Below are positions 63,799 through 64,000 of a DNA stretch of 64,000 bases, one piece after another; position 1 is the stretch's first letter; each line of letters begins with the position of its first letter. Under the pieces are notes generated by a model. It was given only the letters and a program-made list of their open reading frames with translations. It was not told the DNA's origin and searched no databases. The stretch comes from Scolanthus callimorphus (lineage: Eukaryota; Cnidaria; Anthozoa; Actiniaria; Edwardsiidae). Where the stretch lies: contig CM066912.1 of assembly GCA_033964015.1 (NCBI GenBank), forward strand, positions 27,589,532 to 27,653,531, given 5' to 3'. Made by a program: the position numbers and the translations under genes.

Positions 63799-64000
63799 GT
63801 AACTTATCAAAAACTCATAAATAATTCTTGAGGAAATTACAAAGGAAGTCGCAATGAAGGAGTTTTTTTTTTCTTGCAAGAGATACACCCTTATTTGCAA
63901 ACAAGTTTGACTTTGATTTTCTCAGTAAAGAACGTTTTGCAAAATATGACATTCCAGTAACTATCCTAGAAGTTTGTGAGTCAGATAAAATCTTTGCATC

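Noticed and set aside
1..64000. tRNA, rRNA or other structured RNA genes
   Set aside because: No cloverleaf with A and B boxes or rRNA-like sequence was seen by eye; hairpins found are transposon ends.

Overview
This is a eukaryotic, intron-rich, AT-leaning nuclear genomic window. Five protein-coding genes can be read with confidence, plus the last exon of a sixth. Three things point to an animal outside the vertebrates, most likely an anthozoan cnidarian such as a stony coral. The exon-split proteins are vertebrate-like (TMEM9, NIPSNAP, CNOT2, STK33). There is an intronless class A GPCR with an SPxxY helix-7 motif. Short inverted-repeat elements and Penelope-like/LINE fragments are very dense. 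The organism assignment is inference; no species marker is present.

Layout. 206-379 (+): last coding exon of an unrecognised gene. 380-13765: about 13 kb with no recognisable gene, full of foldback/MITE elements, tandem duplications and a LINE tail. 13766-26083 (-): TMEM9, five exons that join in frame to 172 codons plus stop. Its introns hold a tandem array of TGACGTCA/CACGTG sites, a 408-bp tandem duplication, several MITEs and a roughly 2-kb inverted-repeat element with GGCAAAAAA-rich arrays. 27459-28541 (+): intronless GPCR, divergent from TMEM9. 30974-38393 (-): NIPSNAP3-like gene, seven exons, with a LINE reverse transcriptase nested inside a MITE and a 26-bp G-rich satellite in its introns. 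38394 to about 38640: a short shared promoter. 40614-54994 (+): CNOT2, 21 coding exons after a 5' noncoding exon, about 665 codons. Its introns contain a Penelope-like fragment with a 13-bp target duplication, a TA-flanked mariner-type MITE, a CAGGG-ended element with 6-bp duplications and a 32-bp satellite. 58762 to beyond 63798 (+): the first four coding exons of STK33, running off the window.

Roles. These are housekeeping or signalling genes, not a pathway cluster: a late endosome/lysosome membrane protein (TMEM9), a mitochondrial NIPSNAP protein, a core subunit of the CCR4-NOT deadenylase (CNOT2), a CAMK-type kinase (STK33) and an orphan GPCR. Two close head-to-head pairs (NIPSNAP/CNOT2; TMEM9/GPCR) suggest shared promoter regions.

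The main surprises are these. (1) Three places in conserved exons of NIPSNAP and CNOT2 need exactly one extra base to restore the family reading frame; this is either assembly error or real disruption. (2) Several nested transposon insertions can be dated relative to each other. (3) Satellites lie right next to splice donors. (4) An array of CRE and E-box palindromes lies in the last TMEM9 intron. No defence system or other wholly new pathway was evident.
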